Notes: generated from the sequence alone by a model not told the origin. 34,102 bases of DNA from Lachnoclostridium sp. UBA6475 (GCA_002435545.1 DJNB01000116.1:1542-35643); one strand, 5' to 3'. Positions 24,120-32,354 are shown, counted from the stretch's first letter. A program made the numbers and translations.

Positions 24120-25521
24120 TACCAAGTGGGACGCCATCCTCTTTTTGGGCAGAAGTGTTGGCAAAGGAAATGGCCGTATCGGTGGCGATGTCCGTCATTT
24201 TCAAAGAGAGTACGTAGTTTCCTTTCGGAAGGTCGGAACGTTTCAGCATGACAGAAAGCGTTTTTTCCTGTTTGCTGTCCAGGGTCCGTGTGTCAAAAGA
24301 AACAGGAAACTGGTAAAATTTACCATCTTCACGCCGCGCTGTCAAAACTGTCTCAAAGGGGCGGTAGCACGGAGAGAAGCCACGGTTTTCCAAGGTGAAG
24401 CCAACCTGGATCCGGGAAGAAAACAGGCCGGAAAACGTGGCATCTGAGTCCGTTACGACAAAGCGGTATCCAAGATGGGAGCGGATGTATTCATACCCGT
24501 TTACGCCGGAAAATACGGAGTCTTCTCCGGTATACGTGCTGTTTTTCCACTTGTTTAATACCGAAGCTTCATGATCGCAGCTTAAGTAGGAAACGTGCAT
24601 TTGAAAAAGATCCGGGACGGCACGGTTCAGATCGTTGTAGGAATTGGCAAGTACAGCTTCTCCGCCATTCGGAACGTAGCGGCAGAGATTGTTTTGAAAG
24701 GCAAGTTCTTCCGCGCGGGTGCCTTTCTGCGTGATGTCGGATGTCTCCGAAAGCGGAGTATCGTCGTAGGTTCCGCAGTCAAATTCATTGCCAAACATGC
24801 CATCGTTGAACAGACCGAGTCTGGCAGAAAGACTTCCGTCATATGGTGAAGCCTCCGTAAAGGGAGAAGAGGTTCCCAAAATCGTGCGAAGGTGTGACGG
24901 AGTACGAACGGACAGATAGATTTCCGGAGAAATGACAGAAGCGAGGTGTTCCATCAGATAGCGGATATCTTCCTGGGAGCCATAGTGTGTCTGGTTCATT
25001 TCGCCGCAGTTTCCGGTAAAGATTCCCTGCAGTAAAAAGACGCAGTCCTTGTGTGCATTTACAATGGGAGCAACATCATCCATATGGCTGGCAACCTGTT
25101 CAAGCGAAGAAGGTTCGCTTTGCAGACCGTTTCCGTCCCAGTCGTATAGGAAGCGCAGGATGATCTGCTTGTCTGCAGCCGCAAAAGATGATATAATGCA
25201 GTCAAGCTGCGTAAGCGCTTTGTCACTGATCTGCTGCTCTTTGTAACGGAGCAGATTGATCTGCAGAAGTACAATGCTGTTATCGTCGTTTGCCAGTACC
25301 TGTGAAGCCCATTCCCTGGCGGGCCTGGTTCCTTCTTCGGACAACCGGTATCCGTACAGGTGATAAAAGCCACAATAAGGATTGGCGGCAGAAACCGCGG
25401 ATTCTTTCTGGACCGCCGGCTCATAGGAAGGCGTGCCAAAATAGGTATAAAGTGCAGACCCGATACCGAAAAGTACAAACAGTGCAATGATAATGTATAT
25501 AAAAAATGATTTTTTTGACAT
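24103..25521 (-). CDS. membrane-anchored DUF4874/DUF4832 protein
   Basis: A 472-residue protein starting at 25521 with AAAGGAG just upstream on the minus strand. A single hydrophobic anchor (about residues 5-26, IYIIIALFVLFGIGSALY) puts the rest outside the cell. The body again has the two-domain DUF4874/DUF4832 plan: VAPIVNAHKDCVFLLQGIF, GEMNQT, LFNDGMFGNEFDCGTY and YVPNGGEAV, followed by a beta-sandwich. The family is suspected to bind or cut polysaccharide; no reaction is established. It is the only gene of the polysaccharide region on the minus strand and is divergent from the flippase gene, so it is regulated apart from the Pel operon. Confidence 0.82.
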   Translation of the reverse strand: MSKKSFFIYIIIALFVLFGIGSALYTYFGTPSYEPAVQKESAVSAANPYCGFYHLYGYRLSEEGTRPAREWASQVLANDDNSIVLLQINLLRYKEQQISDKALTQLDCIISSFAAADKQIILRFLYDWDGNGLQSEPSSLEQVASHMDDVAPIVNAHKDCVFLLQGIFTGNCGEMNQTHYGSQEDIRYLMEHLASVISPEIYLSVRTPSHLRTILGTSSPFTEASPYDGSLSARLGLFNDGMFGNEFDCGTYDDTPLSETSDITQKGTRAEELAFQNNLCRYVPNGGEAVLANSYNDLNRAVPDLFQMHVSYLSCDHEASVLNKWKNSTYTGEDSVFSGVNGYEYIRSHLGYRFVVTDSDATFSGLFSSRIQVGFTLENRGFSPCYRPFETVLTARREDGKFYQFPVSFDTRTLDSKQEKTLSVMLKRSDLPKGNYVLSLKMTDIATDTAISFANTSAQKEDGVPLGTLSIS

Positions 25522-25545
25522 AATAAACTCCTTTCAAAGGATAGT
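25515..25545 (+). promoter_or_regulatory. candidate promoter for the flippase operon
   Basis: A perfect TTGACA at 25515-25520, overlapping the start codon of the divergent gene, is followed after 19 bases by GATAGT (25540-25545), a moderate -10. Transcription would start near 25552, about 42 bases before the flippase ATG. Confidence 0.4.
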
Positions 25546-25593
25546 GTAACATATTTGAAGAAAAATTTCGAGAAAGAAATGAGGGATTTGAAA

Positions 25594-27132
25594 ATGGAGG
25601 AAAAAAGCAGAACCGAACATTCCGTGCAAAATACGACGACGGCAATGGCAGCGAAGGTGATCGCGCTTCTTACCGGCTTTCTGACGCGAGTAGTATTTAC
25701 CCACTGCCTCAGCCGGACATATGTAGGCATCAATGGATTGTTCTGGGATATTTTGAATGTTTTTTCTCTTTCTGAATTTGGAGTAGGAACGGCGATCACG
25801 TATGCATTGTATGAGCCGGTTGCAAAAGGGGATGTGGAAAAACAAAAATCGTTGATGCAGCTGTATCGGAAGATTTACCATATTATGGGAATCTTTGTGC
25901 TGGCGGCAGGTCTTGCGGTCATTCCGTTTATGGACTTTCTGGTAAAGGGTTACGAATCGGTAGATCACATAATCTTTATTTACCTGCTTTATCTGGCAAA
26001 TTCTGTATTTTCTTATCTGCTGATCTACCGGAAATCGATGCTGGATGCTCATCAATTGAGCTATTTGGGCGAGATCAGCATGACGGTTTCCATCCTGGTA
26101 CAGGATGCCTTACAGATCACCGTCCTTTTGACGACGCGAAATTTTTATCTGTTTCTGGCAATGATGCTGCTGGCAACAATTGGAAATAACTTGTGGATCT
26201 CCCATAAGGCAGAGACGCTTTATCCGTTTTTAAAGGAGAAAGATATCGTACCGCTTCCAAAAGAAGAGAAAAGAAGTATCTATCAGAATATCCGCGCGAT
26301 GCTTATGCATAAAGTAGGAGATGTTCTTGTCAATAATACGGATAACCTGATCTTGTCAGCGATGGTGGGGCTGGTCAGTGTGGGATGTTATTCCAATTAT
26401 TATCTGATCATTGTTTCGGTGCATTCGATCATGACACGGATGTTTCAGGGACTTACGGCAAGCGTGGGGAATCTCGGAGTCACACAGGGGAAAGAACGGA
26501 TCCGTACGGTATTTGCCGGTTCTTTTTTTGTCGGACAGTGGATGTATGGGTTTGCGGCTATCTGTCTGTATGAATTGTTGAATCTTTTTGTCGAATTCAG
26601 CTTTGGGGAAGAATACGTATTTCCGGGCAATGTGGTATTGATCTTGTGCATCAACTTTTTTGTTCTGGGGATGCGGCAGGCGGCGCTGGTATTTCGCGAT
26701 TCCCTTGGCTTGTTTTGGTTTGACCGGTATAAGTCCATCGCCAATGCCTTATTTAATATCCTTTTTTCCATCCTGCTTGCCAGACAATACGGTACCTTTG
26801 GCGTGTTTCTGGGAACCCTTCTCAGTACCCTTCTTACGTCCTTTTGGGTGGAACCGCTGGTTTTGTACCGCCACTCCCTTAAAGTGCCGGTCTGGCACTA
26901 TTTTGCAAAATATGCCCTTTACACGGGAGTTGTCGTGGCTTCCGGATTGCTGACTCACTTTTTGTGCCGTCAGGTGGGAGGCGGCACGGGGATGGTCTTT
27001 TTTGTCAGGCTGTGCCTGTGTGCTGTCGTTCCGAATGCGGTCTTTTTGCTTTGTTATGTGAGAACGAAGGAGTTTCGGTTCCTGTGGGAGAAGATCATGT
27101 CGGTAGTAAAGAAGCGGAGGAAGAGGTCGTGA
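25594..27132 (+). CDS. Wzx-like polysaccharide flippase (MOP superfamily)
   Basis: A 512-residue protein with about twelve to fourteen membrane helices. The N-terminal TTTAMAAKVIALLTGFLTRV and SRTYVGINGLFWDILNVFSL blocks and the later MLMHKVGDVLVNNTDNLI block fit the Wzx/PST exporters of Gram-positive surface polysaccharides. It would flip an undecaprenyl-linked glycan, distinct from the PelG route. ATG 25594 follows GAGGG (25581-25585) by eight bases; the frame is open upstream to 25555. Its last bases (GTGA) overlap the start of the nucleotidyltransferase gene, tying it to the following peptide-related genes. Confidence 0.9.
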   Translation: MEEKSRTEHSVQNTTTAMAAKVIALLTGFLTRVVFTHCLSRTYVGINGLFWDILNVFSLSEFGVGTAITYALYEPVAKGDVEKQKSLMQLYRKIYHIMGIFVLAAGLAVIPFMDFLVKGYESVDHIIFIYLLYLANSVFSYLLIYRKSMLDAHQLSYLGEISMTVSILVQDALQITVLLTTRNFYLFLAMMLLATIGNNLWISHKAETLYPFLKEKDIVPLPKEEKRSIYQNIRAMLMHKVGDVLVNNTDNLILSAMVGLVSVGCYSNYYLIIVSVHSIMTRMFQGLTASVGNLGVTQGKERIRTVFAGSFFVGQWMYGFAAICLYELLNLFVEFSFGEEYVFPGNVVLILCINFFVLGMRQAALVFRDSLGLFWFDRYKSIANALFNILFSILLARQYGTFGVFLGTLLSTLLTSFWVEPLVLYRHSLKVPVWHYFAKYALYTGVVVASGLLTHFLCRQVGGGTGMVFFVRLCLCAVVPNAVFLLCYVRTKEFRFLWEKIMSVVKKRRKRS

Positions 27133-28331
27133 ACAAAGAAAAACAATGGCTTTTCAGCAGATTAGCAGCAGTTCTTGGGGCAAAAGAGCGGGAGGCGCCG
27201 GAGGGAGAACCGGATTGGGATCTCGTGTTGAAAATGGCAAAACAGCATGCCGTTCTTTCTCTTCTGGATCCGCTTTTAGACGAGCCGGAAGAAGCCCGGA
27301 AAATGCCGGAAAATGTGAAACTATGCATCCGTGAAGAGGCAAAAAGAACGGTGCGGCAGAACTATCATTTACTCTATCTGGAACGTCAGCTGCTGTGTGA
27401 ACTGCAAAAAGAGGGGATTGAGACAATCCTTTTAAAAGGGGCTTCGACAGCGGACTTTTATCCTGTCCCGGAACTGCGAAAAAGCGGAGATATTGATCTG
27501 TTTTTAGTGGATGCGGATAAGAGGAAAAAGGCCGGGGAATGCATGAAAAAGCTGGGACTTAAAGAAAATCCGGCGCATTCGGTGAATCATCATGAAGTTT
27601 TTGTGACGAAAGAACCGATCGAAGTAGAACTGCACACGTTATTGGCAGAACCTTTTGATGACAAAACGGCAAACCGGAAAATGCAGCAGATACAAAAACG
27701 GTTGTCCGGACAGGTCCGGACGAAAACATTGATGGGCTTGGAGTTTCCGTTTCCGGTGCTGCCGGATGGGATTCACGCCTATTATCTGCTCCTTCATATG
27801 TTGCAGCACTTTCTGCGTGCCGGTTTTGGGTTAAAACTGCTTTGCGACTGGGTGGTTTTCTGGCAGCGCGACATAGATCCTGCGGAGGTTTTGCAATATA
27901 GAGAACTTGTCTCGCAGAGCGGACTTACCGGATTTTCCGATATGGTAACGGCGGTCTGCGTCCGTTTCCTTGGATTGGAAGAGAAAAAGGGGCAGTCCGT
28001 TCTCCGGCATGAGCCGGCAGAAAAAGACTGCATTGAATTTATGGAAGAGATTTTGCGGTCGTTGGAATTTGGCACCGTGGAAGCAGAACAGATGGTAACA
28101 CTTCGAGGGAACCGCTGGAGCGACCTGCTTCGCGAATTTCATCACCAAATGCATCTGAATTTTCCGGATACCGGGAAAATTCCACTTCTTTGGCCGGTTC
28201 TTTGGAGCCGGACGGCGTGGAGATTCGCCCACAACAACCGGAAGATAAGAAAGACGACGATGAGCAAGGTAATACAAAATGCAAGAAAACGTGGGAAAAT
28301 TGCCAAAAAATTACATTTATTTCAACGGTAA
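27129..28331 (+). CDS. PF14907-type nucleotidyltransferase (NTP_transf_5)
   Basis: A 400-residue protein of the uncharacterised nucleotidyltransferase family PF14907. The hallmark run is LLKGASTADFYPVPELRKS followed by GDIDLFL; Asp121 and Asp123 in GDIDLF are the predicted metal ligands, and HHEVFVTKEPIEVELHTLL gives the third acidic position. Members are often encoded beside HprK-like kinases, PqqD proteins and S24/S26 peptidases, as here, and may transfer a nucleotide to a peptide, protein or sugar; no substrate is known. GTG 27129 is the start: it overlaps the flippase stop (GTGA) and has GGAGGAAGAGG just upstream. The basic C-terminus (KRGKIAKKLHLFQR) may touch the membrane. Confidence 0.82.
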   Translation: MNKEKQWLFSRLAAVLGAKEREAPEGEPDWDLVLKMAKQHAVLSLLDPLLDEPEEARKMPENVKLCIREEAKRTVRQNYHLLYLERQLLCELQKEGIETILLKGASTADFYPVPELRKSGDIDLFLVDADKRKKAGECMKKLGLKENPAHSVNHHEVFVTKEPIEVELHTLLAEPFDDKTANRKMQQIQKRLSGQVRTKTLMGLEFPFPVLPDGIHAYYLLLHMLQHFLRAGFGLKLLCDWVVFWQRDIDPAEVLQYRELVSQSGLTGFSDMVTAVCVRFLGLEEKKGQSVLRHEPAEKDCIEFMEEILRSLEFGTVEAEQMVTLRGNRWSDLLREFHHQMHLNFPDTGKIPLLWPVLWSRTAWRFAHNNRKIRKTTMSKVIQNARKRGKIAKKLHLFQR

Positions 28332-28383
28332 AGAAAAAGCGAACGATTTCGCAAAATTTATAACGATTATATTATAATTTTAG

Positions 28384-28413
28384 TTGACATCCGGTTAACT
28401 GTTGTAATATAAT
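28384..28413 (+). promoter_or_regulatory. consensus sigma-A promoter of the VYAASG-leader gene
   Basis: TTGACA (28384-28389) and TATAAT (28408-28413) are perfect, with an 18-base spacer, the same geometry as the Pel operon promoter. The 5' leader would be about 38 bases. Such a strong promoter in front of a small gene with its own terminator points to an abundant product. Confidence 0.8.
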
Positions 28414-28457
28414 GACGATATATCTTATAGGAATAAATATGGTAAGGAGATGAGAAC

Positions 28458-28832
28458 ATGAAGAAATATAACAAACCTACAATTCTTGTAAATGATGAAT
28501 ATAGTGAAGGCGTTTATGCTGCGAGCGGCTGTTATCAGGTGACCGCAAGTATTCGTCAGGATCATCAGGTAGGACGCAGTGACTATCGTATCACAGTAAA
28601 AGGGAAACATGCGGCAGATCATACATGTACGAAACAGACACTGACCATTTCGTTTAATATGCCGGTCGTATATAAATCTTCCGGTGGAACTATTCAGGGA
28701 TCTACGACAGGGACAACATTGGTGATCCAGTATGGATATTACCAGAACAGAAATGACAATATCGGATTAGGTGATCTGATCGTAGAAGCAGATCAGGGAT
28801 TGCAGATTACAAGCATTTCTCTTACGGATTGA
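28458..28832 (+). CDS. small protein with VYAASG leader, candidate substrate of the export system
   Basis: A 124-residue protein with AAGGAGATGA before its ATG. The N-terminus (residues 1-24) is not a classical signal peptide: it has two lysines but no hydrophobic core, and ends VYAASG before Cys25. I have the impression of a recurrent clostridial leader of the form K-P-x3-V-N-D-x3-EGVYAASG, which I cannot verify here. Residues 26-124 are rich in Thr, Ser, Gly and alternating strands (YRITVKGKH, TLTISFNMPVVY, TTLVIQYGYY, GLQITSISLTD), a beta-sandwich pattern that recalls carbohydrate-binding modules. Two cysteines (25 and 57) could form a disulfide. It has its own strong promoter and terminator, and lies between a nucleotidyltransferase gene and an ABC exporter gene. 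Confidence 0.8.
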   Translation: MKKYNKPTILVNDEYSEGVYAASGCYQVTASIRQDHQVGRSDYRITVKGKHAADHTCTKQTLTISFNMPVVYKSSGGTIQGSTTGTTLVIQYGYYQNRNDNIGLGDLIVEADQGLQITSISLTD

Positions 28833-28859
28833 TCCGGTATTTACGAGAAACTAAAATGG

Positions 28860-28894
28860 GAGGACTTCTCAGAGTCAGAAGTCCTCTCTTCTTT
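28860..28894 (+). terminator. intrinsic terminator of the small-protein gene
   Basis: GAGGACTTCT (28860-28869) pairs with AGAAGTCCTC (28877-28886) around a 7-base loop, followed by TCTTCTTTTTT. The 3' arm and T-run are at the same time the last codons of the minus-strand ABC exporter gene, so the two genes share this DNA. Confidence 0.85.
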
Positions 28895-30650
28895 TTTCGA
28901 TTTCTTCTTGTTCAAGAATCACACATTTTTTTTCACGGATTTCATAAACCCGGTTACACATCGATAAAACGGTTGGACGGTGTGTGGTGACGATACAGGT
29001 GCGCGGGGTATTGTCTTCCCGGATATGTTTCAATATTTTCCGCTCGGTTGCCACATCAAGTGCGGAAGTGGCTTCATCTAATAATAAAATAGGAGATTTG
29101 CGAAGGAGAGCGCGTGCGATGGAAAGGCGCTGTGCCTGTCCTTCGGATAAACCGCCGCCCCGTTCCATAAGGACAGAATGGATCCCGTCTTTCATGGCAC
29201 TCACAAAATCCCAGGCACAGGCGGTGATTAACGCCTCCTTGATCTCTTCCTCTGTCGCATCCGGTTTGACATGGCGCATGTTTTCGGCGATGGTTCCGGA
29301 AAACATAGTATTTCCCTGGGGAACATAGGAAAACATCTGGCGGCAGGACGGACTCAGGGAAAGTGTTTCCTGCGAAGATCCCGAACCGCCCCACAGGACG
29401 ATCTCTCCCTGTACCGGTTTTAACAGCGCGAGGATCAAACGCAGCATTGTGGTCTTTCCCTCTCCGGAAGGGCCAACCAGGGCGACAATCTCGTGTGGAT
29501 CCGCCTGCAGGGAAGCCTGATGAAATACTTCCGTGCCATTGTGATACGTATAATCCAGCCGTTTTACGGCAAGATGTATACCGGCTGGCTGAAATTGTTC
29601 CATAAATGTCCGGACTGCGGTATCCTGACTGAAATCCTCTCTCGGCATATCCAGGATATCCATGATACGGCCGGCAGAAGTCGTCAGATTGATCGCATTT
29701 GGTACAAGAGATATGAGTGAATTGAGTGTACCGGTAAGAGTGCTGGATAACGATAAAAACATGGTCATCGTTCCATAACTGATCACGCCGTCCCAGACGC
29801 GGTAAATTCCCCAGCCGTAGGAACTGTATGACACGAGCAGTCCCATTGTCGCCATCAAAAAGGAAGTGAGCATCGACATACGCTGGAAATCCATACGCAT
29901 TTTTACATAATCTTTTTGCAGCTGTTTCAGATAATCGACATATAAGGGGATCAGGTTAAAGGCTTTGATCGTCTGGATGTTGGAAAAACATTCCTGATTA
30001 AAGCCGGATATTTTTGCATCCATGGCAGCACTTCGTTTGTTGTTATTCAGCATCCGCTTCATCAACGTCTTTGACATCAATAATGTTACCGGTACGCCGA
30101 GAAAGGAAAAGATGGCAAAACTGGCATCATAATAGATCACGACGATAAAAGCGCTGACAAAACGAAACAGGTTAATGATCAGATTGGGAACCCAGTTCAG
30201 TATTCCGTTGGAAATATTGGAAGCATCGTCATCCCAGCGGGTCAAAAGGTCGCCGGTGTGATAGGTGGCGATGGATTCCCAGTCGGTAACGAGCATTTTG
30301 GAAAAAATATCGGCTTTGATCTCGTTATCGACTTTCAAACTGATCCAGTTTGAGGCATAGTTTGAAAACTGTGTCATGACGGTGGAGCCGATGGCAAGTC
30401 CGATCATGGCAGCAAACGTGGACAAAAGTGCGCCGGTCTGGTGTCCGGTAATGATATCGACGAGGTCTTTGGAAACCAGGCTGGAGCCAAGGGAAACAAC
30501 GGTTCCCAATAGTCCGATTAGTGTGTAAAAGAGGATGACCAGCCAGTAGTGTCTGGCATAACGGTAGATCCAGCGGGTCTGGTGCAGCATTGTTTTCAAG
30601 GCACCTTCCCGGATACGCTTGGAAATGTGTTTTATTTTTTGAAAAGCCAA
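28875..30650 (-). CDS. ABC exporter, fused membrane and ATPase domains
   Basis: A 591-residue half-transporter. A six-helix membrane domain (about 30-310) is followed by an ATPase domain with Walker A GPSGEGKTT (near 393-401), the signature LSEGQ (near 500, Glu in place of the usual first Gly of LSGGQ), Walker B ILLLDEATSAL (near 520) and a switch TTHRP. There is no N-terminal C39 peptidase domain, so if it exports a peptide the leader must be cut by another enzyme, perhaps the S24/S26 peptidase. The start is TTG 30650, with AAAGGGG (30657-30663) at good spacing and overlapping the kinase gene stop; an ATG at 30683 lies inside the kinase gene. It is cotranscribed with the PqqD-HprK gene. Confidence 0.88.
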   Translation of the reverse strand: MAFQKIKHISKRIREGALKTMLHQTRWIYRYARHYWLVILFYTLIGLLGTVVSLGSSLVSKDLVDIITGHQTGALLSTFAAMIGLAIGSTVMTQFSNYASNWISLKVDNEIKADIFSKMLVTDWESIATYHTGDLLTRWDDDASNISNGILNWVPNLIINLFRFVSAFIVVIYYDASFAIFSFLGVPVTLLMSKTLMKRMLNNNKRSAAMDAKISGFNQECFSNIQTIKAFNLIPLYVDYLKQLQKDYVKMRMDFQRMSMLTSFLMATMGLLVSYSSYGWGIYRVWDGVISYGTMTMFLSLSSTLTGTLNSLISLVPNAINLTTSAGRIMDILDMPREDFSQDTAVRTFMEQFQPAGIHLAVKRLDYTYHNGTEVFHQASLQADPHEIVALVGPSGEGKTTMLRLILALLKPVQGEIVLWGGSGSSQETLSLSPSCRQMFSYVPQGNTMFSGTIAENMRHVKPDATEEEIKEALITACAWDFVSAMKDGIHSVLMERGGGLSEGQAQRLSIARALLRKSPILLLDEATSALDVATERKILKHIREDNTPRTCIVTTHRPTVLSMCNRVYEIREKKCVILEQEEIEKRREDF

Positions 30651-30654
30651 GATG

Positions 30655-31821
30655 TTACCCCTTTCTATCCTGTAAAAAAGCATCGATTTTTTCTTTTATA
30701 TAGAGAGCCGCGTCCGGGTTTTTTGTACAGTGCAGACGCCAGACGGGGATGCATTCGCATATCCGATGAAGAATTTCCATGTTTTGGCAAAGTGCGGAGG
30801 CGGTCTCACTTGGTGAGATGATGCGCCTTAACAGTCCGAGGAGCTGTTCGTCCGGGGAAAGAACATCCAAATGTTCGGACGTATCCTGTTTGAGTAAAAC
30901 AATCCCTCCCAGAGGATAACTTCCGTTGTCGCTGATCCCCGAAGTGCCGCACCATGGTGTGCCATATAGGATCGGTTTTCCCTCTTTGACAGTAAGAAGA
31001 TTCAAATCGCCATTCAGAACCGGTGTGCCAAAAAGGTTGTGCCATAAATTCGTATGTGTGGATTTTCCGGTACCCGACGAACCGGAAAACAGCCATGCTT
31101 TTCCCTGATACAAAAGGGAAGCAGAGTGCAGAAAAAGCATTCCCTGCGTCTGCGCATACCGGCTGAAGAGCAGGCGGATGACAGGAAAAAGTTCTGTGGA
31201 CAGTTGATCTTCCCAGGGTGGCAGACAAAAAATGTCAGCTGAAGTTTCTTCCGGATCGGTCCGCACTTCAACAATATGGGGAAGTGACGGAAAACGGATC
31301 AAGGTTCCTTCCTTTTGCCGGACAATGTGAAGATCCGGATCGTATAACACCTGTTCGCCTCCAAGCGGTGCCGTTGAGAGAGAAGAAGAGCAGTGAATCC
31401 GGATGGTAAGATCCGAAGGTTCTCTGCCTGTGTCTTCATACGAAGCAAACAGAGTCTGTAAATGCGCCGGTGCCCCCTGAAGCTGAAGGCGGATACCGGC
31501 GATCCGATACTGCCCGGATAAAGATTCCATTGCCGTATCGTCTGCGTGGTCGAGGAGACCAAAGGCATCAAACTGCTGTAAGATCTGCTGCAGATCCTGC
31601 CATAACATATTTTGTTCTTCCGGTGTATCCGCTTCCCACTGCGCGGTCATTTTTTCATGCAGAGATCCGGCGGTGCTGCATTCTGGAAGAATTTTCCAGA
31701 TAAAAGCGCTGGTTTCGTTGAGGCGCATTGTCCGGCGGTGTTCAGCGATCCGCTGTCCAAAGGGAAGAAGATAAGGAATCCCCTCGATATATTGTAAAAG
31801 AAAACCTTCTGTCTGTTTCAT
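30655..31821 (-). CDS. PqqD-HprK fusion kinase
   Basis: A 388-residue fusion. Residues about 1-95 are PqqD-like, with RLNETSAFIWKIL as signature. A linker domain leads to an HPr-kinase-like domain from about 225: LFLHSASLLYQG, then the Walker A loop GSSGTGKST near residue 245, and VLNGDLNLL, which supplies the conserved Asp. HprK relatives beside RiPP genes phosphorylate the precursor peptide (PadeK of paeninodin is an example), and a PqqD domain in front would bind the leader. The fusion thus predicts a kinase that works on a peptide or small protein, here most simply the 124-residue product. ATG 31821 has AAAGGAG upstream; it is transcribed away from the peptidase gene from the symmetric promoter at 31870-31902. 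Confidence 0.82.
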   Translation of the reverse strand: MKQTEGFLLQYIEGIPYLLPFGQRIAEHRRTMRLNETSAFIWKILPECSTAGSLHEKMTAQWEADTPEEQNMLWQDLQQILQQFDAFGLLDHADDTAMESLSGQYRIAGIRLQLQGAPAHLQTLFASYEDTGREPSDLTIRIHCSSSLSTAPLGGEQVLYDPDLHIVRQKEGTLIRFPSLPHIVEVRTDPEETSADIFCLPPWEDQLSTELFPVIRLLFSRYAQTQGMLFLHSASLLYQGKAWLFSGSSGTGKSTHTNLWHNLFGTPVLNGDLNLLTVKEGKPILYGTPWCGTSGISDNGSYPLGGIVLLKQDTSEHLDVLSPDEQLLGLLRRIISPSETASALCQNMEILHRICECIPVWRLHCTKNPDAALYIKEKIDAFLQDRKG

Positions 31822-31869
31822 CCGAAACTCCTTTCTAATGCATTTGCCCGGAGGCATTCGATAGAAAAT

Positions 31870-31902
31870 ATTATAGCATTTTTTATGGGAAAATGCTATA
31901 AT
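31870..31902. promoter_or_regulatory. symmetric divergent promoter with two extended -10 elements
   Basis: A perfect 13-bp inverted repeat (31870-31882 and 31890-31902, 7-base spacer). Each arm reads TGCTATAAT outward, an extended -10 (TGn-TATAAT), one pointing to the S24/S26 peptidase gene, the other to the PqqD-HprK gene. No good -35 is present on either side. The two polymerase sites overlap, so firing should be mutually exclusive or controlled by a protein binding the palindrome. Confidence 0.65.
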
Positions 31903-31931
31903 TGTTGCAAAGAAAATTGCAGGAGGAAGAA

Positions 31932-32354
31932 ATGGATATCGAGAAATTACTGGAGCAGGGGAACCGGCTTCGGATCAAACCCAGAGGATACAGCATGTAC
32001 CCGCTGATCGTGCCCGGCCGCGATGAAGTTTATGTGGAAAAGGTGCCGCCCCAAAAACTGCGGCGCGGCGATGTGGTATTATACCGCCGGCGGGAGGAAA
32101 ATACCCTTGTGCTGCACCGCATCTATAAGAAAAAGAAAGACGCATTTTTCATGGTGGGAGATAATCAGAAAGAGATCGAAGGCCCGCTGGACGGAACGCA
32201 GATCAAGGGAAAAATGACAGGCATAATACGAAAGGGACACGAGTACTCTTCTTCTAATATTATCTATGTTGTCGTTTCGCGTCTGTGGCTTTTGCTGCGC
32301 CCGTGCCGGCCGCAGATTTCGAGAGCGGTTCATAAAATGCGGAAACATTTATAG
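31932..32354 (+). CDS. S24/S26 family Ser-His peptidase, SipW-like
   Basis: A 140-residue protein with AGGAGGAAG before the ATG (31921-31929). The signal-peptidase fold blocks are present: GYSMYPLI with Ser21, KLRRGDVVLYRR, VLHRIYKK with His62, and MVGDNQ. A histidine instead of lysine at the second catalytic place marks the ER/SipW type. Unusually there is no membrane helix before Ser21; the only hydrophobic run is near the C-terminus (about 105-120, NIIYVVVSRLWLLL). The site of cleavage and the side of the membrane on which it acts are therefore unclear. It is a natural candidate to remove the leader of the 124-residue protein after VYA or VYAA, an inference from neighbourhood. Confidence 0.82.
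   Translation: MDIEKLLEQGNRLRIKPRGYSMYPLIVPGRDEVYVEKVPPQKLRRGDVVLYRRREENTLVLHRIYKKKKDAFFMVGDNQKEIEGPLDGTQIKGKMTGIIRKGHEYSSSNIIYVVVSRLWLLLRPCRPQISRAVHKMRKHL

Noticed and set aside
28458..28832. Lasso peptide precursor
   Set aside because: HprK-like kinases and PqqD domains occur in lasso clusters, but no asparagine-synthetase-like cyclase or transglutaminase-like protease is encoded, and the product is too long.
28875..28894. Terminator for the ABC exporter on the minus strand
   Set aside because: The same hairpin read on the minus strand is followed by CCCATTTTAG, without a T-run, so I count it only for the plus-strand gene.
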